Positions 23,597-33,210 are shown, numbered from the stretch's first letter. The stretch: 64,000 nt of DNA from Leucobacter chironomi DSM 19883 (GCF_000421845.1 NZ_ATXU01000009.1:1-64000); one strand, 5' to 3'. The notes: generated by a model not told the origin, from the sequence alone. Made by a program: numbers and translations.

Positions 23597-24288
23597 TCGG
23601 GGGTTCCTCCGGTCGTGGTGGTGAAGCTGTGCATGCGCGCGAGGTGACGCGCGAGGATGTCGGTCTCGACGTTGACGCGGTCGCCCGGTTCGAGGGCGCC
23701 GAGCGTGGTGGCGGAGAGGGTCTCGGGGATCAGCGACACCTCGAACCACTGGGCGTCGGCCGGTACGCCGTCAGCCGGCGGATCCGAGATCGCCGAGACG
23801 GTGAGCGAGACTCCCGAGAGGGTCACCGAGCCCTTGTCGACGAGCAGCGGGGCCAGCTCCGGTGAGAGCGAGAACCGCAGGGTGCGCCAGGCCGGGTGCT
23901 GCGTCGTCGAGAGCAGGGTGGCCGTGCCGTCGACGTGGCCCTGCACGATGTGACCGCCGAGGCGGGTGTCGACGCGCACCGCCCGTTCGAGGTTGACGGG
24001 GCTGCCCGGTCGCAGCTCGCCAAGGGTCGACATGCGGATCGACTGCTGCATCACATCGGCGGCGAACGCACCCCTGCCGGTGCCGGGCCCGGTGCCCCGC
24101 TGCAGGCCGCCCTCGGCGCCGACGACGCCCTGCTCCACCACGGTCAGGCAGACGCCCGATACGCAGATCGAAGCGCCGTGATCGGCGTCGCTCGTGACGA
24201 GCGGGCCCGCGATGGTGAGGCGGATCGAGTCGCCGATCGGCTCTACGGCGACGATCTCGCCGATCTCCTCGATGAGTCCGGTGAACAT
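23593..24288 (-). CDS. ribE: Riboflavin synthase alpha chain
   Basis: It dismutates two lumazines into riboflavin. The 231-residue protein has two lumazine-binding repeats, each with its signature: MFTGLIEEIGEIV at the N-terminus and GHIVQGHVDGTATLL in the middle. Typical lengths are about 200. The extra residues are a low-complexity insert (GAEGGLQRGTGPGTGRGA) in the first repeat and a short insert in the second. It starts two bases after the ribD stop and overlaps ribBA by four bases. Confidence 0.96.
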   Translation of the reverse strand: MFTGLIEEIGEIVAVEPIGDSIRLTIAGPLVTSDADHGASICVSGVCLTVVEQGVVGAEGGLQRGTGPGTGRGAFAADVMQQSIRMSTLGELRPGSPVNLERAVRVDTRLGGHIVQGHVDGTATLLSTTQHPAWRTLRFSLSPELAPLLVDKGSVTLSGVSLTVSAISDPPADGVPADAQWFEVSLIPETLSATTLGALEPGDRVNVETDILARHLARMHSFTTTTGGTPE

Positions 24289-24290
24289 GG

Positions 24291-25445
24291 TTATCGCTCC
24301 TTCGTGGGGGTCGATGCGGCGTGCGACGAGTCGAGGGTCGCCTTGATGAGCAGGTCGGCTCCGAGTTGGGCCGTGCGGGAGATCCGCAGCCGCTCGATTC
24401 CGGTCATGTCGGCGATGCCGAGGTCGCCGAGCGCGAGACGGGGCCCGCCGAGCAGCGCTGGGGCGAGGTAGACGAGCACCTCGTCGACGAGGCCCGCCGC
24501 GATGAGGGCGCTCGCCACCGTGGGGCCGCCCTCCACGAAGAGGCGCCGCACTCCGCGGGCGTGCAGCGCCGCGAGGTCGGCGGCGAGGTCGTCGCCGGAC
24601 AGGGTCAGCGGGGCGTCGAGGCCGTGAGCGGCGAGCGCCGGATGCTGCATCACCCGCGCACCGGGCGGTACGGGGCGGTGGCCGAGCACGACCGGGATCG
24701 GTTGCTCCTCGGCCGGGACCAGCAGGCCGCCGTGCTCGGCGCGGGAGGTGAGCGCGGGATCGTCGGCGATCAGGGTGCCCGTGCCGACGAGGATCGCATC
24801 CGCTTCGGCGCGCCTCCGGTGCACGTCGGCGCGGGCGTCCACGCCGGTGATCCACTGGCTCGACCCGTCGGCCGCCGCGGCCCGCCCGTCGAGCGTCTGC
24901 GCCCACTTCACGGTGACGTGCGGGCGATCGAGCGCCGAGCCGTCGCCCGACTGGGGGAAGCCGCGCGGCGCGGCGCGATCCGCCATCCCCGCAGCGGCCT
25001 GCCGCGCCAGCCACGGACCGAGCACGGCCCGCGCCTCACCGGCCAGCACTCCGCTGCGCACCTCGACACCGGCCGCCCGCAACCGCGCGGCGCCGCCGGC
25101 CGAGGCCTCGCCCGGATCGCTCACCGCGTAGGCGACGGCCCCGATCCCGTGCTCCAGCAGCGCGACCGCGCAGGGGCCCGTGCGGCCCGTGTGGTTGCAG
25201 GGTTCCAGTGTGACGACCGCGGTGAGCTCGCCGGTGCGGGCGCGCCACTCGGCGGGCAACTGGGCGAGCGCGACGGTCTCGGCGTGCGGAGTGCCGGAGC
25301 CGAGATGCCAGCCCTCGGCGACGATGCGCCCCGAGGGGTCGAGCAGCACGCAGCCCACCTGCGGGTTCGGGTCGCCGGCGGGACCGCGTCGCGCGAGGGC
25401 GAGGGCGCGACGCATCGCGTCCTCGAGGAGCACCTGCTCGAGCAT
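24291..25445 (-). CDS. ribD: Bifunctional pyrimidine deaminase / reductase
   Basis: It carries out the second and third steps of riboflavin synthesis. The N-terminal deaminase has the zinc site HAETVAL and LEPCNHTGRTGPC (PC-x8-C). The C-terminal reductase has KWAQTLDGR, DAILVGTGT and FVEGGPTVASALI. The product is 384 residues and is the first gene of the operon. The start at 25445 is about 70 bases downstream of the FMN riboswitch. Confidence 0.96.
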   Translation of the reverse strand: MLEQVLLEDAMRRALALARRGPAGDPNPQVGCVLLDPSGRIVAEGWHLGSGTPHAETVALAQLPAEWRARTGELTAVVTLEPCNHTGRTGPCAVALLEHGIGAVAYAVSDPGEASAGGAARLRAAGVEVRSGVLAGEARAVLGPWLARQAAAGMADRAAPRGFPQSGDGSALDRPHVTVKWAQTLDGRAAAADGSSQWITGVDARADVHRRRAEADAILVGTGTLIADDPALTSRAEHGGLLVPAEEQPIPVVLGHRPVPPGARVMQHPALAAHGLDAPLTLSGDDLAADLAALHARGVRRLFVEGGPTVASALIAAGLVDEVLVYLAPALLGGPRLALGDLGIADMTGIERLRISRTAQLGADLLIKATLDSSHAASTPTKER

Positions 25446-25493
25446 CCGATCCCCCGTTCACTTCATGAAGCGGATCCGGGGTGCTGAAAGGGT

Positions 25494-25510
25494 CTCCGCG
25501 CAGCGCGGAG
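25494..25510 (-). terminator. Expression-platform hairpin of the FMN riboswitch
   Basis: CTCCGCG and CGCGGAG pair perfectly around a 3-base loop between the riboswitch aptamer and ribD. A CCCTTTC stretch follows on the minus strand. It could act as the regulatory terminator, or by masking RNA upstream of the ribD ribosome binding site. Confidence 0.55.
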
Positions 25511-25518
25511 TTCAGCGT

Positions 25519-25652
25519 TCCTCTCATCCGGACTAGACCGGCGGCGAACCGCCGTGCCATCACCGTCGGTACCGGAATTCCACCGGTTCGGCCTCGCGGA
25601 TGCGAGGTTCGCGGACTGTCACCGCCGGTTCGGATTCTCACCGACCCCGGAA
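25519..25652 (-). promoter_or_regulatory. FMN riboswitch (RFN element)
   Basis: Reading the minus strand, the characteristic blocks are in order: TTCCGGGGTCGGTGAGAATC with CCGGCGGT, AGTCCGCGA, GGTGGAATTCCGGTACCGACGGT, and AGTCCGGATGAGAG. They surround the usual variable stems. The element lies just upstream of ribD and should switch off the riboflavin operon when FMN is plentiful. Confidence 0.96.
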
Positions 25653-25705
25653 CACGCCTCCCACTGTACCCGTTCCGGTTGTGAATCGCTCACCCGGCGA
25701 GGTCG

Positions 25706-26413
25706 CTAGTCGAGCAGGTCGACGAGCAGGTCCCCCCGCGTGATCACGTTGATGACGAGAGCGATGATGAGCGCGTTGAAGAAGAACGCGAGCGTGGTGT
25801 GCCACACGATGGTCCAGCGCATCCGCGTCGACTGCACCTGCACATCGGAGACCGCGAAGGTGGTCGCGTTCGTGAAGGCGAGATAGACGAAGTCGACGAG
25901 CCGCGGCGATGCCGTGCCCGGGAAGACGAGGGGCGGATCCCCCTCGCGATGGTAGCGCGAGAAGTAGATGCGCGCGTAGCCCCAGTTGAACATCGCCCAC
26001 GAGAGCAGCATCGACCAGATGGCGCTGAACTCGGCCACGGTGTCGCTCTTCCCGCTGCCGAGCGCGGTGATGAGGTCGATCGCGACGGTGATGCCGAGCA
26101 GACTCGCACCGAAGGTGAGCACGGTGGCGAGCGCCCGGGCCACCGGGTGGCCCACCAGAATGCGCGTCGCCCGCGGATCGGGCACGTCGAGCCTGACGAG
26201 CACGTTGAGCGAGAGCACGGTGGCCCCGAGGTAGAGCGTCGCGAACAGGCACCAGAAGATGCGCAGCAGGGTGCCGTTGTCGGGGCCGTCGTCGTTCCAG
26301 ACGATCTCGGCGGCCAACCAGATGAGGAGCAGCTGCATCAGCGCGCCGACGACCTCGCCCACGAGGCTGAGGACAGCGCCGATGCTGGCGCGGGCGGTGC
26401 GGGAGTCGGCCAT
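25706..26413 (-). CDS. DUF1345 family membrane protein
   Basis: This 235-residue protein has five or six transmembrane spans and the DUF1345 signature near the C-terminus: YLAFTNATTFAVSDVQVQS followed by RMRWTIVWHTTLAFFFNALI. The function of the family is unknown, although that segment has a pore-loop look reminiscent of two-TM ion channels. It lies between the riboflavin operon and a DUF2156 gene on the same strand, with 27 bp to the latter. Confidence 0.85.
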   Translation of the reverse strand: MADSRTARASIGAVLSLVGEVVGALMQLLLIWLAAEIVWNDDGPDNGTLLRIFWCLFATLYLGATVLSLNVLVRLDVPDPRATRILVGHPVARALATVLTFGASLLGITVAIDLITALGSGKSDTVAEFSAIWSMLLSWAMFNWGYARIYFSRYHREGDPPLVFPGTASPRLVDFVYLAFTNATTFAVSDVQVQSTRMRWTIVWHTTLAFFFNALIIALVINVITRGDLLVDLLD

Positions 26414-26440
26414 GATCCAACTGTAGAGGGTGTCCGGCGG

Positions 26441-28546
26441 TCAGGCTGGCTTCCCGGCCGACGCGGCCGAGGCCACGAGCTCGCGCAGCGAGGCGTCCGG
26501 CAGATAGGCGCGGGTGAGCGCGATGCCGATGCGCGGCAGATCGCCCTCGTCGCGGTAGAGCAGGTAGAGCGACTCGTGGCGCGGATTGAACTTCTGCTTG
26601 AAGCGGTGCAGCGACTTGAAGCCGTAAAGCGGTTCGATGAGGCCCCCGATCTGCTCGAGCACCTGATCCACCGGGCCGGCCTCCGCCTCGGCCGGGCGCA
26701 CCAGCGGGGCGCCCGAGAGCGAGACGAACTCGTACCCCTCTTCCGACAGGTGCTGCGCCGACGCGGCGATCAGGAACTCCATGACCGGGCCGAATCCGCC
26801 GTCGCGGCGACGCATGAGATCGAGGGTCCAGCCGACGATGCACGGATCGCCGGTCTCGGGATCGGCAGGCCCGTAGACCGGCAGCCACGATGTGACACCG
26901 TGCAGGTCGCCCCGCCCGTCGACGGCGATGCCGACGAGCGCCTCGGGATCCAGCGCCTCATCGACCGTCCCCAGCGTGAACCGCATCTCCGGCAGCCCCT
27001 TGTCGCCCGTCCACTGCTCCGAGATCGCGCGCACCTGGGCGAGCACGTTCCAGGGCTCCTCGGCGAGCCGCACCATCCGGAACTCGACGCCCTCGCGCGC
27101 CGCCCGGTTCAGCGCCGTGCGCGCCGCAGCCCAGGCCTTGCCCGTGAACGCGAGCCCCGGCAGGTCGACGATCGTGTCCTCCGCCACGATCACCGAGCGC
27201 CACCCCTCCGGTCGCGCCGCAGCGGCCTCCGCTCCCGCCGAGAACACGCACGGGATGAGACCCGCGTGCTGCGTCGCCCGCTCGAAGCCGGCGAGGGCCT
27301 CACCCGCCCCGCCGGCCGGCACGATCGGGTCGCCGAGCATGATCGCGACCCCCGAGTGCGACTGGTAGGCGATGGCGCCCGCCTCGCCGACGGCGATGCG
27401 GCGGTTGCCCTCCCACGTCGTCATCCACGAGATCGTGCCGCCGCCGCTGCGCCGCAAGCGCTCGACGAGCTGCTCCCGGCTGAGCGCCTGGGCATCGAGC
27501 CGGCGGTGCGACTTGCGCAGTCGCACTTGGAAGGCGCCGCGAGCCAGCACGAGCAGCAGCACGAGCCCGAGCCAGAACACCGCCGGTGCGAGCACGAGAC
27601 CGACGACTTCCGAGGGGGAGTCGAGCACGCCCTGCTCGACGAGCAGCGGCAGCAGCGGCAGCACCACCGCCGCGGTCGCGACGTTGAAGAGGCCGAGCAC
27701 GAGCGCGACGATCCAGGCCAGACGGTAGCCCTGCCGGATGCCGTTCGCGATGAGCGCGATCACGACCACGTCGATCGCCACGTCGGTGAACGACGAGATC
27801 GGATCGTTCGCCCCGAGCGGGCCGTTGTACGGCACCACCAGGTCGAGCACCTGGATCGCGCCGATCGCGATGAGCAGCGACAGTGCGATGAGTCGCCACT
27901 CGCGCTGGCTCGGGCGCCCCGCCGGACGCCGGAACGCCGGCAGCCAGCCGCTCACGACGAGGGCCGCGGCCATCGAGACGGCGTGCTCCAGGTCGTGCAG
28001 CTGGCCCAGGTAGAGCACCGAGATGCCGGTCCACAGCCCCACCGCGATGCGGGCGCGGAGCCGCCACGGAGCCGGCAAGGTGGCGATCGCGAAGACGAGC
28101 GCGGTGAGCGCGCCGCAGGAGGGCCCCACATCGTAGGCTCCCGCGAGGCGCACCGCCCACGGCCAGCCCGTGTTCGAGGCGAGCGCGAGGATCCCCGCCG
28201 CTCCGAGCACCCCCACGACGTGCCCCGCCGCGAACAGTCCGATCGTGCGCAGCGACCCGAATCGCCACTCCGCCCAGCCGAGCCCGCCGACCACGAGCGG
28301 CAGCAGCGTGAGCAGCACGAGCGGGTGGTCGACGAAGAACGGGGAAGTGGCGACCGTCCACCACCGGCCGTCCGCGAAGGCGGGAAGGCCCGTAGCGACG
28401 CGATCGAACCACGGCTGCTGCGAGGCGGGAGAGACGAGCGTGCCCGTGACCGCCGCGATCACGAGCAGCGCGAGCGTGAGGGCGATCGTGAACGGGGTGC
28501 GGCGGATCACCACGACGCCGCGGTTTCGGGAGACATCCTCGGTCAT
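26441..28546 (-). CDS. Rhomboid-like membrane domain fused to a DUF2156 (MprF-type) acyltransferase domain
   Basis: This 701-residue protein has about ten membrane spans. Its first half looks rhomboid-like: WWTVATSPFFVDHP, GPSCGALTALVFAIA at the GxSx position, and a later LGQLHDLEHAVSM His region. The second half, from about residue 375, is a GNAT-like DUF2156 domain (WEGNRRIAVGEAGAIAYQ, and GYEFVSLSGAPLVRP), as in MprF lysyl-phosphatidylglycerol synthases. MprF proteins aminoacylate membrane lipids and give resistance to cationic peptides. It lies just downstream of trpS on the same strand. The catalytic state of the rhomboid-like part is unclear. Confidence 0.8.
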   Translation of the reverse strand: MTEDVSRNRGVVVIRRTPFTIALTLALLVIAAVTGTLVSPASQQPWFDRVATGLPAFADGRWWTVATSPFFVDHPLVLLTLLPLVVGGLGWAEWRFGSLRTIGLFAAGHVVGVLGAAGILALASNTGWPWAVRLAGAYDVGPSCGALTALVFAIATLPAPWRLRARIAVGLWTGISVLYLGQLHDLEHAVSMAAALVVSGWLPAFRRPAGRPSQREWRLIALSLLIAIGAIQVLDLVVPYNGPLGANDPISSFTDVAIDVVVIALIANGIRQGYRLAWIVALVLGLFNVATAAVVLPLLPLLVEQGVLDSPSEVVGLVLAPAVFWLGLVLLLVLARGAFQVRLRKSHRRLDAQALSREQLVERLRRSGGGTISWMTTWEGNRRIAVGEAGAIAYQSHSGVAIMLGDPIVPAGGAGEALAGFERATQHAGLIPCVFSAGAEAAAARPEGWRSVIVAEDTIVDLPGLAFTGKAWAAARTALNRAAREGVEFRMVRLAEEPWNVLAQVRAISEQWTGDKGLPEMRFTLGTVDEALDPEALVGIAVDGRGDLHGVTSWLPVYGPADPETGDPCIVGWTLDLMRRRDGGFGPVMEFLIAASAQHLSEEGYEFVSLSGAPLVRPAEAEAGPVDQVLEQIGGLIEPLYGFKSLHRFKQKFNPRHESLYLLYRDEGDLPRIGIALTRAYLPDASLRELVASAASAGKPA

Positions 28547-28561
28547 GGACCCAGTCTAAGC

Positions 28562-28627
28562 TTCGGGGCCCGCCCGTGTTTCGGGCGGGATCGCCCCGAT
28601 CGATCCGAAACACGGGAGAGCCCCGAA
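28562..28627 (-). terminator. Long nested hairpin after trpS
   Basis: Two nested perfect stems are present: an 8-bp outer one (28562-28569 with 28620-28627) and a 12-bp inner one (28573-28584 with 28605-28616, CCCGTGTTTCGG) with a 20-base loop. It lies between trpS and the rhomboid/DUF2156 gene and lacks a U-tract. It is a probable trpS terminator or mRNA end structure. Confidence 0.7.
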
Positions 28628-28657
28628 TGAACGCGGACTGGGCCGAGCGGATCAGGC

Positions 28658-29692
<1,035 letters not shown>

Positions 29693-29740
29693 CTAAATAA
29701 AACGGACCGGAGTCGTCGACTGCCGGAAGAACCAGGGGAA

Positions 29741-29936
29741 GATCGGAGGCGGATCGGCTTCGCTCAGCGTGGTCGGGCCTGGCGGGAGCAGTGGGGAGCG
29801 ATCCGATTTCCGCCGCTCATCCATCCGCGGCCGGTGCTTCGTGCCAGCCGCTCCCGCCAGAGCCGACCAAGCGGCGGAAATCGGATCGCTCCCCACTGCG
29901 GATGGATGGCTGAGCGAAGCCGATCCGCCTCCGATC
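29741..29936 (-). repeat. Large mosaic inverted repeat between exonuclease III gene and trpS
   Basis: Arm A (26 bp, 29741-29766) has a perfect complement at 29911-29936. Arm B (29 bp, 29789-29817) has a perfect complement at 29870-29898. Two flanking blocks are also inverted: C (29770-29788) against 29851-29869 with two mismatches, and D (29818-29827) against 29899-29908. Their order (A C B D ... C' B' D' A') means the B stem and the C stem cannot form together in a simple nested fold. No coding sequence is apparent. The other bases between 29675 and 29740 hold the trpS leader. Confidence 0.9.
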
Positions 29937-29942
29937 TCGGTG

Positions 29943-30812
29943 TCAGAGCCGGTAGTCGGCGATGACGGGCGCGTGATCCGACCATCGGGTGTCGTAGGAG
30001 GGGTAGCGGTCGACCCGGTAGTCGGCCACGCGTTCGCCGAGTGCGGGGGTGACCACGTGGTAGTCGATGCGCCAGCCCGTGTCGTTGTCGAAGGCCTGCC
30101 CGCGGTTCGACCACCAGCTGTAGGGGCCGTCGACTTCGCCGGCCCAGCGGCGCCCCACGTCGATCCAGCCGTGGCCGGGCCCTTCGGTGCCGTCGACACC
30201 GACGATGGTCTCGCCGCGCGGGCCGAAGAAGCGGTCGAAGTAGGCGCGCTCGCGGGGGAGGAATCCGGATCGCTTCACGTTGCCGCGCCAGTTCTTGATG
30301 TCGAGTTCGCGGTGGCCGACGTTGAAGTCGCCCACGATGGCGACGTGCTCGCGTTCGTCGGCGAGCTCGTTCATGCGCACGCCCATGGCGTCGAGGAACG
30401 CCCACTTGGCGTCCTGACGGGGGGTGTCGACCTCGCCGGAGTGGGTGTAGTTGCTGACAACGGTGAGGGTGCTGTCGCCGAAGGCGAAGTCGGCCTCGAG
30501 CCAGCGCCCCGACGACTGCACGCTCTCCTGCGCGTCGAGGGCGCCGAGGCCGACGCGGTGCTCGACGGCGGGGGTGCGGCTCAGGATGGCGACGCCGGCG
30601 CGCCCCTTGATGAGGCAGGGATCGTGCAGCACGTGCCAGCCGCCGTCGTCGGCCGCGGCGACGAGTTTCGCGATGTCGGCGTCGGCGGCGCGCACCTCCT
30701 GCAGTGCGACGACGTCGGCGCCCGACGCGTCGAGCCACTCGCCCATGCCCTTGCGGAAGGCGGCACGGATGCCGTTCACGTTGACGGATGCGACGCGCAT
30801 GAAGTCAGCCAT
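29943..30812 (-). CDS. Exonuclease III family protein (first paralogue)
   Basis: This Mg-dependent AP endonuclease/exonuclease acts in base-excision repair. Motifs are SVNVNGIRAA, ALQEVRA (metal-binding Glu), IVGDFNVGHRELDIKN (Asp-Asn), and WSDHAPVIADYRL (catalytic Asp-His). ATG 30812 (MADFMRV) was chosen, with ATG 30800 as alternative. The 289-residue length fits the family. It lies 19 bp after a second exonuclease III gene on the same strand; the two are related but clearly divergent. Confidence 0.92.
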   Translation of the reverse strand: MADFMRVASVNVNGIRAAFRKGMGEWLDASGADVVALQEVRAADADIAKLVAAADDGGWHVLHDPCLIKGRAGVAILSRTPAVEHRVGLGALDAQESVQSSGRWLEADFAFGDSTLTVVSNYTHSGEVDTPRQDAKWAFLDAMGVRMNELADEREHVAIVGDFNVGHRELDIKNWRGNVKRSGFLPRERAYFDRFFGPRGETIVGVDGTEGPGHGWIDVGRRWAGEVDGPYSWWSNRGQAFDNDTGWRIDYHVVTPALGERVADYRVDRYPSYDTRWSDHAPVIADYRL

Positions 30813-30831
30813 GCGCTCTAGTTTACGCGGC

Positions 30832-31710
30832 TCAGAAGACCATCGGGCGGTCGTACTCGTCTTCGAAGGTGCCGCCGAGCAGGTCGACGTCGATGTCGCA
30901 GACGACGGGCACGTGGTCGCTGGGGGCGTCGCCCTTGCGTTCGTCGCGTTCGATGGACGCACCGGTGACGGCGTCGGCGAAGGTGCGGGAGCCCATGATG
31001 AAGTCGATGCGCATGCCCTGGTTCTTGGGGAAGCGCCCGGCCTTGTAATCCCAGAAGGTGAAGCCTTCGGGCACGATGGGGCGCACCACGTCTTCGACGT
31101 AGGGGGCGAAGGTCGCGAATGCGGCGCGCTCCTCGGGGGAGACGTGTGTCGACTCGCCCACGGTGAAGGAGGGGTCGCCCATGTCGGCGTCGAGGGGGGC
31201 GATGTTCCAGTCGCCCATGAGCGCGAGCGGGAGGTCGGGGTCTTCGTCGAGCCAGGAGCGGGTGGCTTCGCGCAGCGCGTCGAGCCAGTTCAGCTTGTAG
31301 TCGAGGTGCGGATCGCCGAGTGCGCGCCCGTTGGGCACGTAGAGGCTCCACAGCCGCAGATCGCCCACGGTGACACCGAGGGCGCGGGCTTCGAGGGGCA
31401 GGCCGTTGGGGCCGACTCCCTGCGTCTCCTCCTGGCCCTTCACGGGCTTGCCGAAGCCGGGCATGCCGGCGAAGGAGCGCTCGACGTCGGTCATCTCGTG
31501 GCGGCTCGCGAAGGCGACGCCGTTCCACTGGTTGAGCCCGTGGATCTCGAGCTGGTAGCCGGCCTGCTCGAAGGTTTCGACCGGGAACTGGTCGGGGCGG
31601 CACTTGATCTCCTGCATGGCGAGCACGTCGATGTCTTCGCGCACGAGCCAGTCGGCGACGCGGCCGAAACGGGTGCGGATCGAGTTGACGTTCCAGGTGG
31701 CGATGCGCAT
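30832..31710 (-). CDS. xth: Exodeoxyribonuclease III (second paralogue)
   Basis: The 292-residue AP endonuclease/exonuclease III has IATWNVNSIRTR, AMQEIKC, SLYVPNGRA, LMGDWNIAPLDADMGD (Asn-Asp site), FWDYKAGRFPKNQGMRIDFI, and SDHVPVVCDID. This one is the classical Xth form. ATG 31710 starts it, with the 144-bp divergent gap to the LCP gene holding its promoter. Tandem paralogues probably split AP-endonuclease and exonuclease duties. Confidence 0.94.
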   Translation of the reverse strand: MRIATWNVNSIRTRFGRVADWLVREDIDVLAMQEIKCRPDQFPVETFEQAGYQLEIHGLNQWNGVAFASRHEMTDVERSFAGMPGFGKPVKGQEETQGVGPNGLPLEARALGVTVGDLRLWSLYVPNGRALGDPHLDYKLNWLDALREATRSWLDEDPDLPLALMGDWNIAPLDADMGDPSFTVGESTHVSPEERAAFATFAPYVEDVVRPIVPEGFTFWDYKAGRFPKNQGMRIDFIMGSRTFADAVTGASIERDERKGDAPSDHVPVVCDIDVDLLGGTFEDEYDRPMVF

Positions 31711-31854
31711 GGCTCCAGCCTAGCGGGGGCGGTTCGGGCTGCGGACGGCGCGGGATTCCAAGGGGCCGTTCAGTCGTTTCCGGTACTTTTGAAGGCTCAC
31801 GACGACCGAGTGCGCCTGAAAACGTGGGAGCGCTCGACGAAGACGGGAAGTTGC

Positions 31855-33210
31855 ATGGCCAAGAATCACGCTGCAGGTATCGGGCGTTCGAGTTTCGTGC
31901 GCCACGGGAAGCTGCGTCGTTCGAACAGCTGGGCGAACGGGATGCGCATCTTCCTGACCGCCGCGATCGTGGTCGCGCTCAGCGGTGTCGCGACGGTGGC
32001 CTACGCGGTGTGGGGGCTCGTGCAGGATGTGCGCACCGTCGATCTGGGGAACGAGGCCTCGGCAGAGCTCGTGGGCGCCGGCAGCCAGTCGTTCGACGGC
32101 GCGCTGACGATCCTCCTCGTCGGATCCGACACCCGTGCCGGGCAGTCGTATCAGGACGGCGAGGAGGGCGAGCTCAACGACGTCAACCTCATGCTGCACG
32201 TCTCGGCCGACCATCAGAACGCGACGGTCGTGAGCTTCCCCCGCGACCTGATGGTGCCGTTCCCCAGCTGCCCGGGCCCCGACGGCGAGGAGGGCTACTA
32301 CTCGGCGATGAGCGAGCAGCAGCTCAACTCGGCCATGATGTACGGCGGTCTGCCCTGCGTGGCGCGGGTGATCTCCGAGCTCACGGGCATGGAGATCCCG
32401 AATGCGGGCCTCATCACCTTCGACGGCGTGATCGGCGTCTCGAACGCGCTCGGCGGCGTCGACGTGTGCCTCACGCAGCCGATCATCGACCCCGCGACCG
32501 AGCTCGAGCTCCCCGCCGGCAACGTGACGCTGCAGGGCCGGGATGCGCTGCAGTTCCTGCGCACCCGGCACGGTGTGGGCGACGGCGGCGACACGAGCCG
32601 CATCAGCAACCAGCAGGTCTTCATGTCGGCGCTGGTGCGCAAGCTGCAGAGCTCCGAGACGCTTTCCGATCCGGTGAAGGTGTACAGCCTCGCGAAGGCC
32701 GGCGTCGACAACATGACCCTCTCGAGCAACATGGCGAGCGTGCAGTTCATGCAGCAGGTCGCGGGCACGGTGAAGGACATCGACCTGGACCGCATCAACT
32801 TCGTGCAGTACCCGACGTTCACCCACCCCTACGAGCAGGGACGCCTCACCCCCGACCGTGCGAGCGCCGATGCGCTGTTCGAGGTGATCCAGAGCGGCCA
32901 GCCGTTCGAGGTCACCGGTGTGGGCAAGGGTGTCGACGACGGCGCTGCGGCCGATCCGGCCGCCCCGCCCGCCGAGATCGACCCCAACACGGGCCTGCCG
33001 ATCGATCCGGCGACCGGTCTCCCGATCGACCCCGCCACCGGCTGGCCGATCGACCCCGACACGGGGTGGCCGATCGACCCGGCGACGGGTGCGCCGACCG
33101 ATCCTGCGACCATCGCGCCGGTCGAGGAGGGGCCGGTGCAACTGCCCAGCAACATCACCGGGCAGCCGGCGAGCAAGCAGACCTGCTCGGGCGGTCGCAC
33201 GGTCTACTGA
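31855..33210 (+). CDS. LytR-CpsA-Psr (LCP) family ligase with repeat tail
   Basis: LCP enzymes attach wall polymers to peptidoglycan. One transmembrane helix (about residues 30-52) is followed by the LCP domain: LLVGSDTRAG, NLMLHVSADHQNATVVSFPRDLMV, and the Arg-rich FLRTRHGVGDGGDTSR. The C-terminal end carries five tandem IDPATGLP-type octapeptide repeats and then a Cys-containing tail (KQTCSGGRTVY). Open sequence extends far upstream in frame but is a shadow of the exonuclease gene on the other strand, so ATG 31855 was chosen. Confidence 0.92.
   Translation: MAKNHAAGIGRSSFVRHGKLRRSNSWANGMRIFLTAAIVVALSGVATVAYAVWGLVQDVRTVDLGNEASAELVGAGSQSFDGALTILLVGSDTRAGQSYQDGEEGELNDVNLMLHVSADHQNATVVSFPRDLMVPFPSCPGPDGEEGYYSAMSEQQLNSAMMYGGLPCVARVISELTGMEIPNAGLITFDGVIGVSNALGGVDVCLTQPIIDPATELELPAGNVTLQGRDALQFLRTRHGVGDGGDTSRISNQQVFMSALVRKLQSSETLSDPVKVYSLAKAGVDNMTLSSNMASVQFMQQVAGTVKDIDLDRINFVQYPTFTHPYEQGRLTPDRASADALFEVIQSGQPFEVTGVGKGVDDGAAADPAAPPAEIDPNTGLPIDPATGLPIDPATGWPIDPDTGWPIDPATGAPTDPATIAPVEEGPVQLPSNITGQPASKQTCSGGRTVY
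32977..33120 (+). repeat. 24-bp tandem repeat in the LCP gene tail
   Basis: Five copies of a 24-bp unit encode Ile-Asp-Pro-x-Thr-Gly-x-Pro, then a sixth degenerate copy. Synonymous sites differ between copies, so the repeat is kept at protein level. It probably forms an extended wall-spanning stalk. Confidence 0.9.

Noticed and set aside
22256-23647. A 463-codon frame opposite ribBA
   Set aside because: The opposite strand encodes a fully conserved bifunctional enzyme; the frame has no family features.
25799-28630. A 943-codon frame on the plus strand across the DUF1345 and rhomboid/DUF2156 genes
   Set aside because: Extremely rich in Arg, Glu and His, spans two real genes and their gap, and has no recognisable domain.
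30451-31854. Upstream extension of the LCP ligase frame by 468 codons
   Set aside because: It covers the exonuclease III genes on the other strand and lacks secretion or LCP features; the methionine at 31855 directly precedes the membrane anchor.
32977-33120. 24-bp repeat considered as a regulatory DNA array
   Set aside because: It is in frame, keeps its amino acids while synonymous positions vary, and lies inside the LCP gene.
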